From: an uncultured Clostridia bacterium
Lineage (GTDB): Bacteria; Bacillota; Clostridia; CAKSNL01; HGM11501
Length of the DNA: 64,000 bases
Assembly (NCBI GenBank): GCA_934476235.1
Contig: CAKSNL010000001.1
Location: 504,710 to 568,709, forward strand
Direction: 5' to 3'
In this document: piece after piece, positions 50,248 to 58,131 of the stretch
How positions within the stretch are numbered: the first letter of the stretch is position 1
Layout: each line of letters starts with the position of its first letter
Made by a program: the position numbers and the translations under genes
Notes under the pieces: generated by a model
What the model was told of the DNA's origin: nothing
Databases searched by the model: none
The model's input: only the letters and a program-made list of their open reading frames with translations

Positions 50248-51051
50248 TTACTTACCGAGAGATTCCATAACTTTCTTTGTGATAGCGGCGATCAAATCCG
50301 CGTCGGACGAGCCGCAGCCCTCCATCGGAGCTCCCTGAGAGCAGTTATGGCAGCTTGCGTTGCCGTTCTTTGCGTTTAAGCAGATGTCCGCCGGGTGCTT
50401 GCCGGGAAGACCGAATGCCTTTCTGATTTCATAAAGTCTCTTAACCTGGTTCTTGGAAAGCTCCTTGGGACCGCCGAGCATCTTCGACTGATAAAGAAGC
50501 TGAGCATAGAACTCAACGGACTCCATCTTATGATATGCGGAAAGAAGGCTGTCCGAGAACGAAAGAGCGCCGTGATTAGCCAAAAGTACCGCGTCAAAAT
50601 GCTGAAGGTACTTTTCAACCGCGTCCGGAATCTCCTCCGTCGAAGGTGTGCCGTAGTCAGCTATCGGAACACATCCCAAAGCGATTACAGCCTCGGGCAT
50701 GATGGGCTGAGTGAGCGGAATTCCCGCAATCGCAAAGCTTGTTGCGTAAAGAGGATGAGCGTGAACAACGGCATTAACGTCGGGACGCTCTTTATAAACT
50801 CTCATGTGCATCTTAATCTCGGAGGAGGGCTTGAATCCGGGGTTAGCGGAAATTACCTTACCGTCCTTGTCAACCTTGCATATGTACTCGGGAGTCATGA
50901 AGCCCTTGCTGACACCGGTGGGTGTGCAGAGAAACTCATTCTCGCTGATCTTAACGGAAATGTTACCGTCGTTCGAAGCAACCATTCCGTGATCGTAAAT
51001 TCTCTTGCCGATGTCGCAGATCTGTTTTTTGATTTCGTATTCGTTTACCAT
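50248..51051 (-). CDS. fucA: Class II aldolase (fuculose/rhamnulose-1-phosphate aldolase type) with C-terminal Cys tail
   Basis: Splits fuculose or rhamnulose 1-phosphate into dihydroxyacetone phosphate and lactaldehyde. The 267-residue protein has catalytic Glu78 in SSEIKMHM and zinc ligands His97, His99 (VVHAHPLYA) and His160 (LLANHGA). Compared with FucA (~215 residues) it has a C-terminal extension with four Cys in a CX9CX2CX8C pattern (Cys224, 234, 237, 246) and a final helix SDADLIAAITKKVMESLGK that resembles an encapsulation peptide. It has its own promoter in front and is first of the distal gene block. The sugar specificity (fucose or rhamnose) cannot be decided from the sequence. 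Confidence 0.9.
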   Translation of the reverse strand: MVNEYEIKKQICDIGKRIYDHGMVASNDGNISVKISENEFLCTPTGVSKGFMTPEYICKVDKDGKVISANPGFKPSSEIKMHMRVYKERPDVNAVVHAHPLYATSFAIAGIPLTQPIMPEAVIALGCVPIADYGTPSTEEIPDAVEKYLQHFDAVLLANHGALSFSDSLLSAYHKMESVEFYAQLLYQSKMLGGPKELSKNQVKRLYEIRKAFGLPGKHPADICLNAKNGNASCHNCSQGAPMEGCGSSDADLIAAITKKVMESLGK

Positions 51052-51087
51052 AGATCATATCTCCTTATTAATAATTTGAGCACTTTC

Positions 51088-51116
51088 ATATTAGCACAAA
51101 CTAAGGTCCGTGTCAA
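51088..51116 (-). promoter_or_regulatory. Internal promoter before the BMC aldolase gene
   Basis: Perfect TTGACA and TAATAT (with TGC extension) at 17 bases on the minus strand, in the 125-base gap after the EutP/PduV-like gene. On the plus strand the gap also has TGTTGTTTTTT twice (51125 and 51155) and TTGTTTTGA, which are candidate DeoR-family operators. Confidence 0.72.
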
Positions 51117-51176
51117 TACAAAAATGTTGTTTTTTTAATTTTTTTCTTTGATTTTGTTGTTTTTTGTTTTGATATC

Positions 51177-51617
51177 CTAAATCCAGCCCAAATAACTCTT
51201 TAATGCGTCTATCCCCTCGCCTGTCAGCGAATTTACCGCAAATATTTTTTTGCATCCGGCAAGCCGGAGCCATTTTTCCGCGTTTTCGGGCTTTGCATTT
51301 TCTTTATCTTTCTGTGTTATGATTCCGATTACTTCCTTTTCGGTCATACACGTGATGTTTGGGCTGAACAATGAGTACGGCTCGGTTGCCGAAAGCAAAA
51401 GTCCGATTATGTCCGCCTCATAGGAGTATATTGCGAGCGCCGTGCCTAAGTTCTTTGTCTGGATGTATTCGCCCGGTGTGTCGATTATCCTCGAATCCAT
51501 ACTCACCGCCTGAGTCTTTTCATATTCCGTGCTTTTGCCGGAGAGCGCCTGACGAAGCGTTGTCTTTCCCGCTCCGCTTCTGCCGATGAGCATTATGCGT
51601 TTTTCTTTCCGCCTCAC
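51177..51617 (-). CDS. EutP/PduV-like GTPase
   Basis: A 146-residue P-loop protein with G1 GRSGAGKT, G3 DTPGEY and G4 TQKD motifs. PduV is thought to help place compartments in the cell and EutP has acetate kinase-like activity in some species; which applies is unknown. It is translated from GTG 51617, seven bases after AAGGTGA, overlapping the PduU-like gene by four bases. If it has kinase-like activity as EutP does, it could stand in for the missing propionate kinase; this is speculation. Confidence 0.88.
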   Translation of the reverse strand: MRRKEKRIMLIGRSGAGKTTLRQALSGKSTEYEKTQAVSMDSRIIDTPGEYIQTKNLGTALAIYSYEADIIGLLLSATEPYSLFSPNITCMTEKEVIGIITQKDKENAKPENAEKWLRLAGCKKIFAVNSLTGEGIDALKSYLGWI

Positions 51618-51982
51618 GTTTTGGTCACCTTGCAGACGGTGTAGCCCAAGGTCTCCTCCGAGTATTTTAAGATACTCTCCGTCGCCTCCTCGACCGATGA
51701 AACCGTGCCGGTGATTATGAGTGTGCCTGAGAACCTGTCCACAAATCCGACCTCGGCGCCGGACGATTTTATTGCGATATCCGCCGCGATAATCGCCGTT
51801 TCCGCCGGCGAGATAGTAACTATGCCGATCGCGCTTCCTTTATAGTCAACGCTCGTGTCAAGTCCGAGCTTTTTATAGAGTACCCCGTCGGGATTCGCAA
51901 TAATGTGGGCAAGCGTTATCTGCTTGCCGGGCACTATCTCCTGAACTATGCGCATTTTATCCTTTAACGAAAGTTCGTCCAC
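51614..51982 (-). CDS. PduU/EutS-like BMC-H shell protein
   Basis: A circularly permuted BMC-domain hexamer. The conserved EIVPGKQITLAHIIANP beta-barrel segment at the N-terminus and SPAETAIIAADIAIKSSGAE at the middle are diagnostic for PduU/EutS. Two starts compete: ATG 52000 (overlapping the activase stop but with only a G-run directly adjacent) and GTG 51982, six bases after AGAAAGGAG. GTG gives 122 residues, near the family's ~116, and is preferred. PduU's N-terminal barrel plugs the pore and is proposed to bind enzymes' or PduV's N-termini; PduV-like protein is encoded directly after it. Confidence 0.9.
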   Translation of the reverse strand: MDELSLKDKMRIVQEIVPGKQITLAHIIANPDGVLYKKLGLDTSVDYKGSAIGIVTISPAETAIIAADIAIKSSGAEVGFVDRFSGTLIITGTVSSVEEATESILKYSEETLGYTVCKVTKT

Positions 51983-51996
51983 TTTTTTCTCCTTTC

Positions 51997-52782
51997 TCAT
52001 CCCCCGATGCGACAGATAAGTCCTGTTTTCTCAGCCGCATTTTTAAGCGAGAGCATCTTCTCATTGTCCGGAGTGACAATGTCGGGAAGTGTGTATTTTC
52101 TGCCCAGCCCCTCATACTTGTCCACCCCGAGCCTGTGATACGGCAGAAGGTGGATCTCGCTCACTCCCGGAAGAGTCTTTGCAAACCGCGCGATGTCTCC
52201 TATTTCTTCCTCGGTGTCGTTAAACGTCGGTATAACCGGAACGCGGACGGTGAGGTTGGTCTTTTCGGCTATCAGCGGCGCATTCTTTAATATCAGCTCA
52301 TTGGGCTGAGTTGTAAAGGCTTCGTGTTTTTCCGAATTCATGTGCTTTATATCCATAAGATAATAGTCGATATATGGAAGCACACGCTCGATGTTTTCAA
52401 ACGGTGCAAAACCGGTCGATTCAATCGCGGTGTTTATTCCGTTTTCCTTCGCCGCGGCAAAGAGCGCCTCGGCAAAATCAATCTGTAACAGCGTTTCCCC
52501 GCCCGAAAGCGTGAGTCCGCCTCCGCTTCTTCTGTAATACACGCGGTCTTTCAAAACCTCGGGAATTACCTCGCCGACCGAAACATCGCGCCCGACCGTC
52601 TTTTCCTTGCCTGCGACAGTCATCTTCTGTATCTCATAGCTCTGTGACTCCGGATTGCAGCACCAGCGGCAGCGCAATGCGCAGCCCTTTAAGAAAACGA
52701 TCGTGCGCACTCCCGGTCCGTCATGAACCGAAAAACGCTGAATGTCAAATATTCTGCCCCTGACAGAGTATAGATCATGCAT
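51997..52782 (-). CDS. Glycyl radical enzyme activase (radical SAM)
   Basis: Generates the glycyl radical on the partner dehydratase using S-adenosylmethionine and a 4Fe-4S cluster. The CX3CX2C motif is in GCALRCRWCCNPE (Cys37, 41, 44 of the longest form). It lacks the two extra ferredoxin-like Cys motifs that most GRE activases insert after this motif; the segment there is just KMTVAGKEKTVGRDVS. ATG 52782 is preferred, overlapping the dehydratase stop, with AGGGTGG five bases upstream; GTG 52791 is the alternative. Directly downstream of its substrate gene, as usual. Confidence 0.94.
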   Translation of the reverse strand: MHDLYSVRGRIFDIQRFSVHDGPGVRTIVFLKGCALRCRWCCNPESQSYEIQKMTVAGKEKTVGRDVSVGEVIPEVLKDRVYYRRSGGGLTLSGGETLLQIDFAEALFAAAKENGINTAIESTGFAPFENIERVLPYIDYYLMDIKHMNSEKHEAFTTQPNELILKNAPLIAEKTNLTVRVPVIPTFNDTEEEIGDIARFAKTLPGVSEIHLLPYHRLGVDKYEGLGRKYTLPDIVTPDNEKMLSLKNAAEKTGLICRIGG

Positions 52783-55294
52783 TGAAACCACCCTGCTCCG
52801 TACGTCTTATGATGTCGTCCTGGAGTGACTTTGAGAGCGTTGTGAAAAGCGCGCTGTAGCCGGCAACGCGGACAACCAGGCTCTTATATTTTTCGGGATG
52901 CGCCTGTGCGTCAAGCAGCGTCTCGCGGCTTACCACGTTAAACTGCATATGGCTTCCCTTGTTGTCAAAATATCCTCTGACGAGCGCGATAAAGCTTTCA
53001 AGTCCGCTCGAGCCGGCAAGCGCCGAGGGATGGAATTTCATGTTGAACAGTGTGCCGTTTGAGGCAATCTCGTGGTCAAGCCTCGAAACCGAGTTTGCGG
53101 ACGCGGTCGGTCCGTGTGTGTCGTGTCCCGCGGTCGGCGAAACGCCGTCCGCCACGGGAGTGTGCGCCCTTCTTCCGTCCGGTGTCGCCCCGGTCTGCGC
53201 TCCCAGCGGAACGTTTGCCGAAACGGGGTAAAGCCCTGCCTGAAAAATTCCGCCTCTCGGGTTTTTATGCGTCTCCATCGGGCGGGTGTAAGTATAAGCG
53301 ACCTCGCGCGCCACCGCGTCAACATCTGCGTAATCGTTGCCGTATTTATGAAGCGAATCTATCGCCTCGGAAAGGCACGAAAATCTCTCGGACGCTGCAC
53401 CCTTCGCCTTTTTGAATATCTCAATTATTTTGTCTTTCGTAACTTCGTTTCCGCTCTCTGCGAGGCTCTTGACTATCTCCTCGGTCACGCGGGTCGCCAC
53501 ATCGTCGGGCACCTCGCCTCCGAAATCTGTGTCCATCGCCTCCTTAAAGTCGGCAAGTGTGAAACGCTTTTCGTCAAACACAAGCTTTTTTATTGCAAAG
53601 CACGCGTCCGCCATATTGGCGATACCGAAGCCCTGGGGACCCGTGAAGTTATATATAGCTCCGCCCTCCTGAACCGACTTTCCGCGTCCTATACAATCCT
53701 CTATCATTGAGGAAAGGAACGGAAGCGGGCACCTTACGGCGTGCGCCGAATCTATCGCGTTATCCGCGTTTACCAAAAGCTTTATCATATATGCCATCTG
53801 GCGGCGGTACGCTTCAAAAAATTCTTCGTATGTCTTAAAATCCTCCACCTCGCCGGTCTTGATTCCGACTAAAACGCCGTTATCGTATCCGTTGTGGAAG
53901 GTGAGCTCCATCACGCGGCACATATTGAAGAACGCCGCGTCGTGCCAGCCCTCGGTCTTGCCCGATTTCTGAGGCTCAACACATCCTATTATGTTGTAGT
54001 CGCGCGCGTCCGCCATCGTAAGTCCGCGCGAAAGAAGCGACGGGATTATGACCTCGTCATTGTAGTACGCCGGAAGTCCGTGTCCCATTCTTGTGAGACG
54101 CGCCGCCTCAAGCATGAATTCGTGGGGCGTGCCGTTCCAGACTCTCACGGAAAACGAGGGCTGAGGAAGTCCCACATGCATGGTCGCGTGTATCGTCATG
54201 AACGAAAGCTCGTTCGTCGCATCAAGCCCTTCCTTGGTCTGTCCGCCCGCGATAAGGTTCTGAAATAAGCTGTAGCCCGCAAAACCTTCCGCACTGCCCG
54301 CGTCACGGCACTTATTTAAATCGTTTAACTTGACCCAGATACAGTCGATAAGCTCCTGCGCCTGCTCCTGGGTGATGAGTCCCATTTCAATGTCCTTCTT
54401 ATAATAAGGATACATGTACTGGTCAAATCTGCCGGGTGATATCGAGTGTCCGGACGACTCTGTCTGAAGCAGCATCTGTATAAACCAGAAGGACTGGCAA
54501 GCCTCGTAAAAGTTTGTTGCTCCGTTCTCCGGCACGTTTTCGCAGTTTCTTGCGATCTTGATAAGCTCGGCTTTCCTCTTGGGGTCTGTCTCCGCTGCCG
54601 CCATATCCTGTGCCAGAACGGCATAACGCTTTGCATAAAGCACCGCTGCGTCAAGGCTTTCAATGACCGCAGTCAAAAACGCATGTCTTTTTGCATAGTC
54701 CGCATCCGAAACGTCAAGCTTTAAAAGTGCCTCCTCGGCTTTTCTCTTTATTCCGGAAAGACCGATGTTCAAAACCTCGCCGTAATTAACCGTAACATGT
54801 CCGACACCGTTATAAAAATAGTTATTCGGCGTGAAAATGTTGTGCTCCATCGCAAGGCGCGTCTCGTCCGCCATAAAGCTTGTCGCAAGGTCGCTCGTCG
54901 TCTTTCCCGACCAGTATTTATACACCTCGCGGAGGCGTTTTTTCGTGTCCTCGGACACGAAAAAAGGATCCGCGCTGCGCGTTGCTACCGTGTCAAGCTC
55001 GGAAAGCAGCCACTCAAACGAAAACTCCGGGAACGTCTGACATCCTCTGGGCGCCTTTGTCGCACTGCCGACGATGAGCTCCTCGTCCCTTATCGTTATC
55101 GGAATATTTTTAAGTATATGGGCGAAAGCCTTCGCCCTCCGCTCGATTATGGGAAGATTCTCGGTTTCTTTATAGCTTTCGGTCAAAAGCTCCGCGCGGT
55201 CCGCCTCTATCTCGGGCATCTTCGCAAAAAGCGCTTCCTTAAGCCTGTCGATTCTCGGGCTCTTCGGAGCCTCCTTAAAATTCATAAAATCCAT
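52775..55294 (-). CDS. Glycyl radical diol dehydratase (B12-independent 1,2-propanediol dehydratase type)
   Basis: Dehydrates 1,2-propanediol to propanal by radical chemistry without cobalamin. The 839-residue protein shows Cys438 and Glu440 (NIIGCVEPQ), His166 (NGVGHVTV), His283 (SGHSISPG), Asp452 (EGWHDAAF) and Gly812 in RVAGYSA near the C-terminus; these are the residues of glycerol/propanediol dehydratases in the family. The same 438/440 numbering is found in the Roseburia propanediol enzyme. Choline TMA-lyase is less likely given the aldolase in the locus. It follows a HAD gene by 15 bases and overlaps its activase. Oxygen would cleave it at Gly812, so it needs strict anoxia. Confidence 0.94.
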   Translation of the reverse strand: MDFMNFKEAPKSPRIDRLKEALFAKMPEIEADRAELLTESYKETENLPIIERRAKAFAHILKNIPITIRDEELIVGSATKAPRGCQTFPEFSFEWLLSELDTVATRSADPFFVSEDTKKRLREVYKYWSGKTTSDLATSFMADETRLAMEHNIFTPNNYFYNGVGHVTVNYGEVLNIGLSGIKRKAEEALLKLDVSDADYAKRHAFLTAVIESLDAAVLYAKRYAVLAQDMAAAETDPKRKAELIKIARNCENVPENGATNFYEACQSFWFIQMLLQTESSGHSISPGRFDQYMYPYYKKDIEMGLITQEQAQELIDCIWVKLNDLNKCRDAGSAEGFAGYSLFQNLIAGGQTKEGLDATNELSFMTIHATMHVGLPQPSFSVRVWNGTPHEFMLEAARLTRMGHGLPAYYNDEVIIPSLLSRGLTMADARDYNIIGCVEPQKSGKTEGWHDAAFFNMCRVMELTFHNGYDNGVLVGIKTGEVEDFKTYEEFFEAYRRQMAYMIKLLVNADNAIDSAHAVRCPLPFLSSMIEDCIGRGKSVQEGGAIYNFTGPQGFGIANMADACFAIKKLVFDEKRFTLADFKEAMDTDFGGEVPDDVATRVTEEIVKSLAESGNEVTKDKIIEIFKKAKGAASERFSCLSEAIDSLHKYGNDYADVDAVAREVAYTYTRPMETHKNPRGGIFQAGLYPVSANVPLGAQTGATPDGRRAHTPVADGVSPTAGHDTHGPTASANSVSRLDHEIASNGTLFNMKFHPSALAGSSGLESFIALVRGYFDNKGSHMQFNVVSRETLLDAQAHPEKYKSLVVRVAGYSALFTTLSKSLQDDIIRRTEQGGFNA

Positions 55295-55309
55295 AAGGCC
55301 ACTTCCTTT

Positions 55310-56011
55310 CTATTTCAAAATGAATTTCTTCAGTGTTTCTTCTGTAAAATCGGATATTATGTCCGCCTCTTTTTTAATCCTCGGAGGAGCGGACGAAACG
55401 GCTATAGAGGTTCCGGCAAATTTGAAAAGCTCCAGATCGTTCTCCCCGTCCCCGAAAGCCGGAACATTTTCCCTTTTAATGCCGAGCATTTCGCAAAGCT
55501 TTTTTGCCGCTCTGCCCTTGTTGACGTTCGGCATCACATATTCCGCCATTTCAAGGCTTTTATAGACCCTCCTAAGCCCGGCACTTAAAGACCCGGAATA
55601 ATCCGCAATCTTATAAACGGGCGAATCAATTTCCGAAAAATCCGAAATTCTCACAACGTGGTTAAAATAGTCCCTCATATACCTTCTTATTAAAGGAAGG
55701 TTTTCCGATTTTAAATAAAGGGTGTATTTTCCGTGCGCCGCAAATTCGTTTGACGAAAACGCTCCGACCGGATCTGAAAAAAGCGTTTCCCCGCGGTATA
55801 TCCCGATTGCACCGTCCGACGGGAGAAAATATATTTCATTCTCCCAGCGCGAAAGAAGGTGCTTTAACTCAACATAGCTTCTTCCGGAGGCAACGGCGAG
55901 GGCAGCACCCTCGTTTAATATGTAATCTATTGCATTGGCACTCACTTTCCCTATCTCTCTTTCCCCGCGGAAAAGCAGTGTGCCGTCCAGATCGCTCACA
56001 ACAAGCTTCAT
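55310..56011 (-). CDS. Cof-type HAD phosphatase leading the BMC operon
   Basis: A 233-residue HAD-superfamily IIB phosphatase: nucleophile motif VVSDLDGTLLF at the N-terminus, SGRSYVEL (motif II), and GDGENDLELFKFAG (motif IV). The cap region is smaller than in most Cof proteins. Substrates of the family are sugar phosphates or flavin/cofactor phosphates. It sits 15 bases before the dehydratase and has a good promoter, so it is the first gene of the BMC operon; I know of no fixed role for HAD phosphatases there. ATG 56011 follows AAAGGA; the frame opens 19 codons upstream over the promoter. Confidence 0.85.
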   Translation of the reverse strand: MKLVVSDLDGTLLFRGEREIGKVSANAIDYILNEGAALAVASGRSYVELKHLLSRWENEIYFLPSDGAIGIYRGETLFSDPVGAFSSNEFAAHGKYTLYLKSENLPLIRRYMRDYFNHVVRISDFSEIDSPVYKIADYSGSLSAGLRRVYKSLEMAEYVMPNVNKGRAAKKLCEMLGIKRENVPAFGDGENDLELFKFAGTSIAVSSAPPRIKKEADIISDFTEETLKKFILK

Positions 56012-56056
56012 ATTTTCTGTCCTTTCGGTTTTGCCGACAAATAATGATACAGATAT

Positions 56057-56085
56057 ATAATAATACAAAACAAATCAAAAGTCAA
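56057..56085 (-). promoter_or_regulatory. Main promoter of the BMC operon
   Basis: TTGACT and TATTAT with a 17-base spacer on the minus strand. The spacer itself contains TTTTGATTTGTTTTG and the bases upstream (to 56118) TTGTTTTTTG repeats, both similar to the T-rich repeats at the internal promoter 51088-51116; they are candidate DeoR binding sites. Confidence 0.75.
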
Positions 56086-56110
56086 GAAAAACTAACAAAA
56101 AACAAGAAAA

Positions 56111-56150
56111 AACAAAATAAAAAAAGACGGGCGACCGATGACCGCCCATC
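56111..56150 (-). terminator. Terminator of the ABC transporter-two-component operon
   Basis: Stem GATGGGCG / CGCCCGTC followed on the minus strand by TTTTTTTATTTTG, seven bases past the response regulator stop. Confidence 0.93.
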
Positions 56151-56156
56151 TTTTCC

Positions 56157-56840
56157 CTATTCCCTCTTTATCTTGTATCCCACGCCCCATACGGTGGTTA
56201 TGTATTCGGGCTTCTGCACGTTTTTTTCAATCTTTTCGCGGATTCTGGCGACGTGCACGGTAACGGTGGAGGCGTCTGACAGCGCGTCCATCCCCCATAT
56301 TTTTTCAAAAAGCTGCTCCTTGGAATACACCCTGTTGGGATTCTTCATCAGAAACAGAAGCAAATCAAATTCCTTCTGCTTTAAGAAAACCTCTTCCCCG
56401 CGGACGATCACCTTTCTCTGCGCCTCGCTTATCGAAAGATCACGCAGAGTCAGAAAACCGTCGCCACCCATTCCGAACTTTTCGTAATTTTTAAGCTGGC
56501 GCGAAACGCGCGCGACAAGTTCTCCCATTGAGAACGGCTTTGTCATATAGTCGTCCGCCCCGAGTCCCAGTCCCTTTATCTTCGAGAACTCCTCGTCCTT
56601 CGCCGAAACGACGATTATAGGGAAGTCCTTATCCTCCGGAAGTGAGGAAAGAATGGAGAACCCGTCCCTCCCCGGAAGCATTATGTCCAGGATCACAAGA
56701 TCGAATTTTTCAGTCCGAATCCGATTTAAGCCTGTTTCGCCGTCATACGCAACCGAAACGAAATATCCGCTCATTTCAAGATAGTCCTTTTCAATCTCCG
56801 CTATTGATCTGTCGTCTTCAATTATCAGTATTCTCTTCAT
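56157..56840 (-). CDS. OmpR-family response regulator
   Basis: A 227-residue regulator: receiver domain (EDDRSIAEIEKDYLE; phospho-acceptor in DLVILDIMLPGRDGF; signalling Lys in DDYMTKPFSMGE) and C-terminal winged helix (YSKEQLFEKIWGMDALSDAS). Partner of the histidine kinase whose gene overlaps by 23 bases. ATG 56840 lies six bases after GGAGG; GTG 56846 overlaps the ribosome site. Last gene of the operon; it probably controls the ABC genes upstream in the same transcript, a layout common for peptide-antibiotic sensing in Firmicutes. Confidence 0.95.
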   Translation of the reverse strand: MKRILIIEDDRSIAEIEKDYLEMSGYFVSVAYDGETGLNRIRTEKFDLVILDIMLPGRDGFSILSSLPEDKDFPIIVVSAKDEEFSKIKGLGLGADDYMTKPFSMGELVARVSRQLKNYEKFGMGGDGFLTLRDLSISEAQRKVIVRGEEVFLKQKEFDLLLFLMKNPNRVYSKEQLFEKIWGMDALSDASTVTVHVARIREKIEKNVQKPEYITTVWGVGYKIKRE

Positions 56841-58128
56841 TTTCACCCTCCACAGCGAGCTTTAAGCTTATCATAAACGCCGTTCCTGCGCCCTTTTTGC
56901 TTACAGCCCAGATTTTTCCGCCAAGATCCTCGACAATGCGCTTTGATATCGCAAGTCCGAGCCCGGTTGACCCGTCGGAGGTCCTTGCGCTGCTCACGCG
57001 GTAGAACCTGTCGAATATCCTCGTGACCTCGTCCGGCTCCATCCCCTCGCCGTTGTCGCGTATCTCTATAACCGCGCTTTTACGCACGCGCCGGAGCGTT
57101 ATCAGCGCTTTGCCCGTTCCCGGCTCAATGTATTTTTTCGCGTTCTGCGTGATGTTTCGAAGAACCCTTGCAAGCTTATCCGGATCTATCATCACATACG
57201 CATTTTCCGTTTCGTTCTTAAACTCCAGCGTTTTATTTTCGGACGAAAAGATAAACGCCTCCTCCTCGGCAAAATCCGAAAGATATGCTGCCATATCCGC
57301 ACGGACAAGGCAATAATCAGCTCCGCCGGAATCAAGCCTTGAATAAAGGAGCAGATCCTCTATCATATTTTTGATGGCGTCGAGTCTGTCGATCGCCTTT
57401 TTCACGTACAGCCGTCTTTTCTCCTCGGTATCCGCCACAGAGTCGCGTATCCCTTCAAGATAGCCGCGCACCGCGGCAACGGGCGTTCTTAAGTCGTGCG
57501 AAACCGAGGAGATCAAAAACTTTCTGTCGTCCTCCGCTCTTTCGGTCTTATAGACCTCGTCGTTAAGCCTTAATCTGAGCCTTTCCGCCGCCAGCGTGAG
57601 TTCTTTTATCTCGCCGACGCCGTCCTCTCTTATTCTGCACTCATAGTCGCCGTTTTCAACCGATCTTAAGCTATCGGTCAGATTTTTAAGCGGAGCCGTT
57701 ATATCCCGCTCTATCTTTCTGTGAATAAAAATGAGCGCCAGAATGAAAAAGAGCGTCGCAACCGATGCCGAGGTAATGAGCATCACCCTCACCGTGCGGT
57801 AGACCGGGATCCTTTCCGAGAGCGTTATTACAGCCCCGCCGTCAGGCGTTTCGGTTATGTCCGCGCGGTATTCTTTTTCGGATATCTCAACGCGCCGTCC
57901 CGCCATAGCGGCAGCATACACCTCGCGCCGCGCCTTATCCGTAATCTCAAAATCGGCATAGCTTGACCCGTCGCGCTCGTAGACTATGACCTTCGGCTTT
58001 GCAAAATCGCCGGAAGCGCCGAACGTGCCGATTCCGGAGCTTCTCACGATCAAATACATTGAGAGTACCGAAAGCGCCAGAACCGACAGAAATATTTCCA
58101 TTCCGAGAGTGACAAAGTATTTTTTCAT
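56818..58128 (-). CDS. Membrane sensor histidine kinase
   Basis: A 436-residue kinase. Two membrane segments (about 9-28 and 130-152) flank an extracytoplasmic domain of about 100 residues; then come HAMP, the dimerisation/phosphoacceptor helix SSVSHDLRTPVAAVRGYLEG and the ATPase region with NITQNAKKYI (N box), RDNGEGMEPD (G1) and GSTGLGLAIS (G2). It is not of the short BceS type, which lacks an extracellular domain. It follows the permease gene by three bases and overlaps the response regulator gene. Confidence 0.95.
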   Translation of the reverse strand: MKKYFVTLGMEIFLSVLALSVLSMYLIVRSSGIGTFGASGDFAKPKVIVYERDGSSYADFEITDKARREVYAAAMAGRRVEISEKEYRADITETPDGGAVITLSERIPVYRTVRVMLITSASVATLFFILALIFIHRKIERDITAPLKNLTDSLRSVENGDYECRIREDGVGEIKELTLAAERLRLRLNDEVYKTERAEDDRKFLISSVSHDLRTPVAAVRGYLEGIRDSVADTEEKRRLYVKKAIDRLDAIKNMIEDLLLYSRLDSGGADYCLVRADMAAYLSDFAEEEAFIFSSENKTLEFKNETENAYVMIDPDKLARVLRNITQNAKKYIEPGTGKALITLRRVRKSAVIEIRDNGEGMEPDEVTRIFDRFYRVSSARTSDGSTGLGLAISKRIVEDLGGKIWAVSKKGAGTAFMISLKLAVEGENEENTDN

Positions 58129-58131
58129 AAC

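Noticed and set aside
52775..55294. Choline TMA-lyase (CutC) or glycerol dehydratase as identity of the glycyl radical enzyme
   Set aside because: The locus has a fuculose/rhamnulose-type aldolase and lacks choline-specific neighbours; motif numbering (Cys438, Glu440) and diol-type His/Asp residues fit propanediol dehydratase. Glycerol cannot be fully excluded without a tree.
56086..56125. AT-rich repeats upstream of the BMC promoter as replication origin or CRISPR remnant
   Set aside because: Repeats are short, low in complexity and lie between a terminator and a promoter; no DnaA boxes, spacers or cas genes are present.
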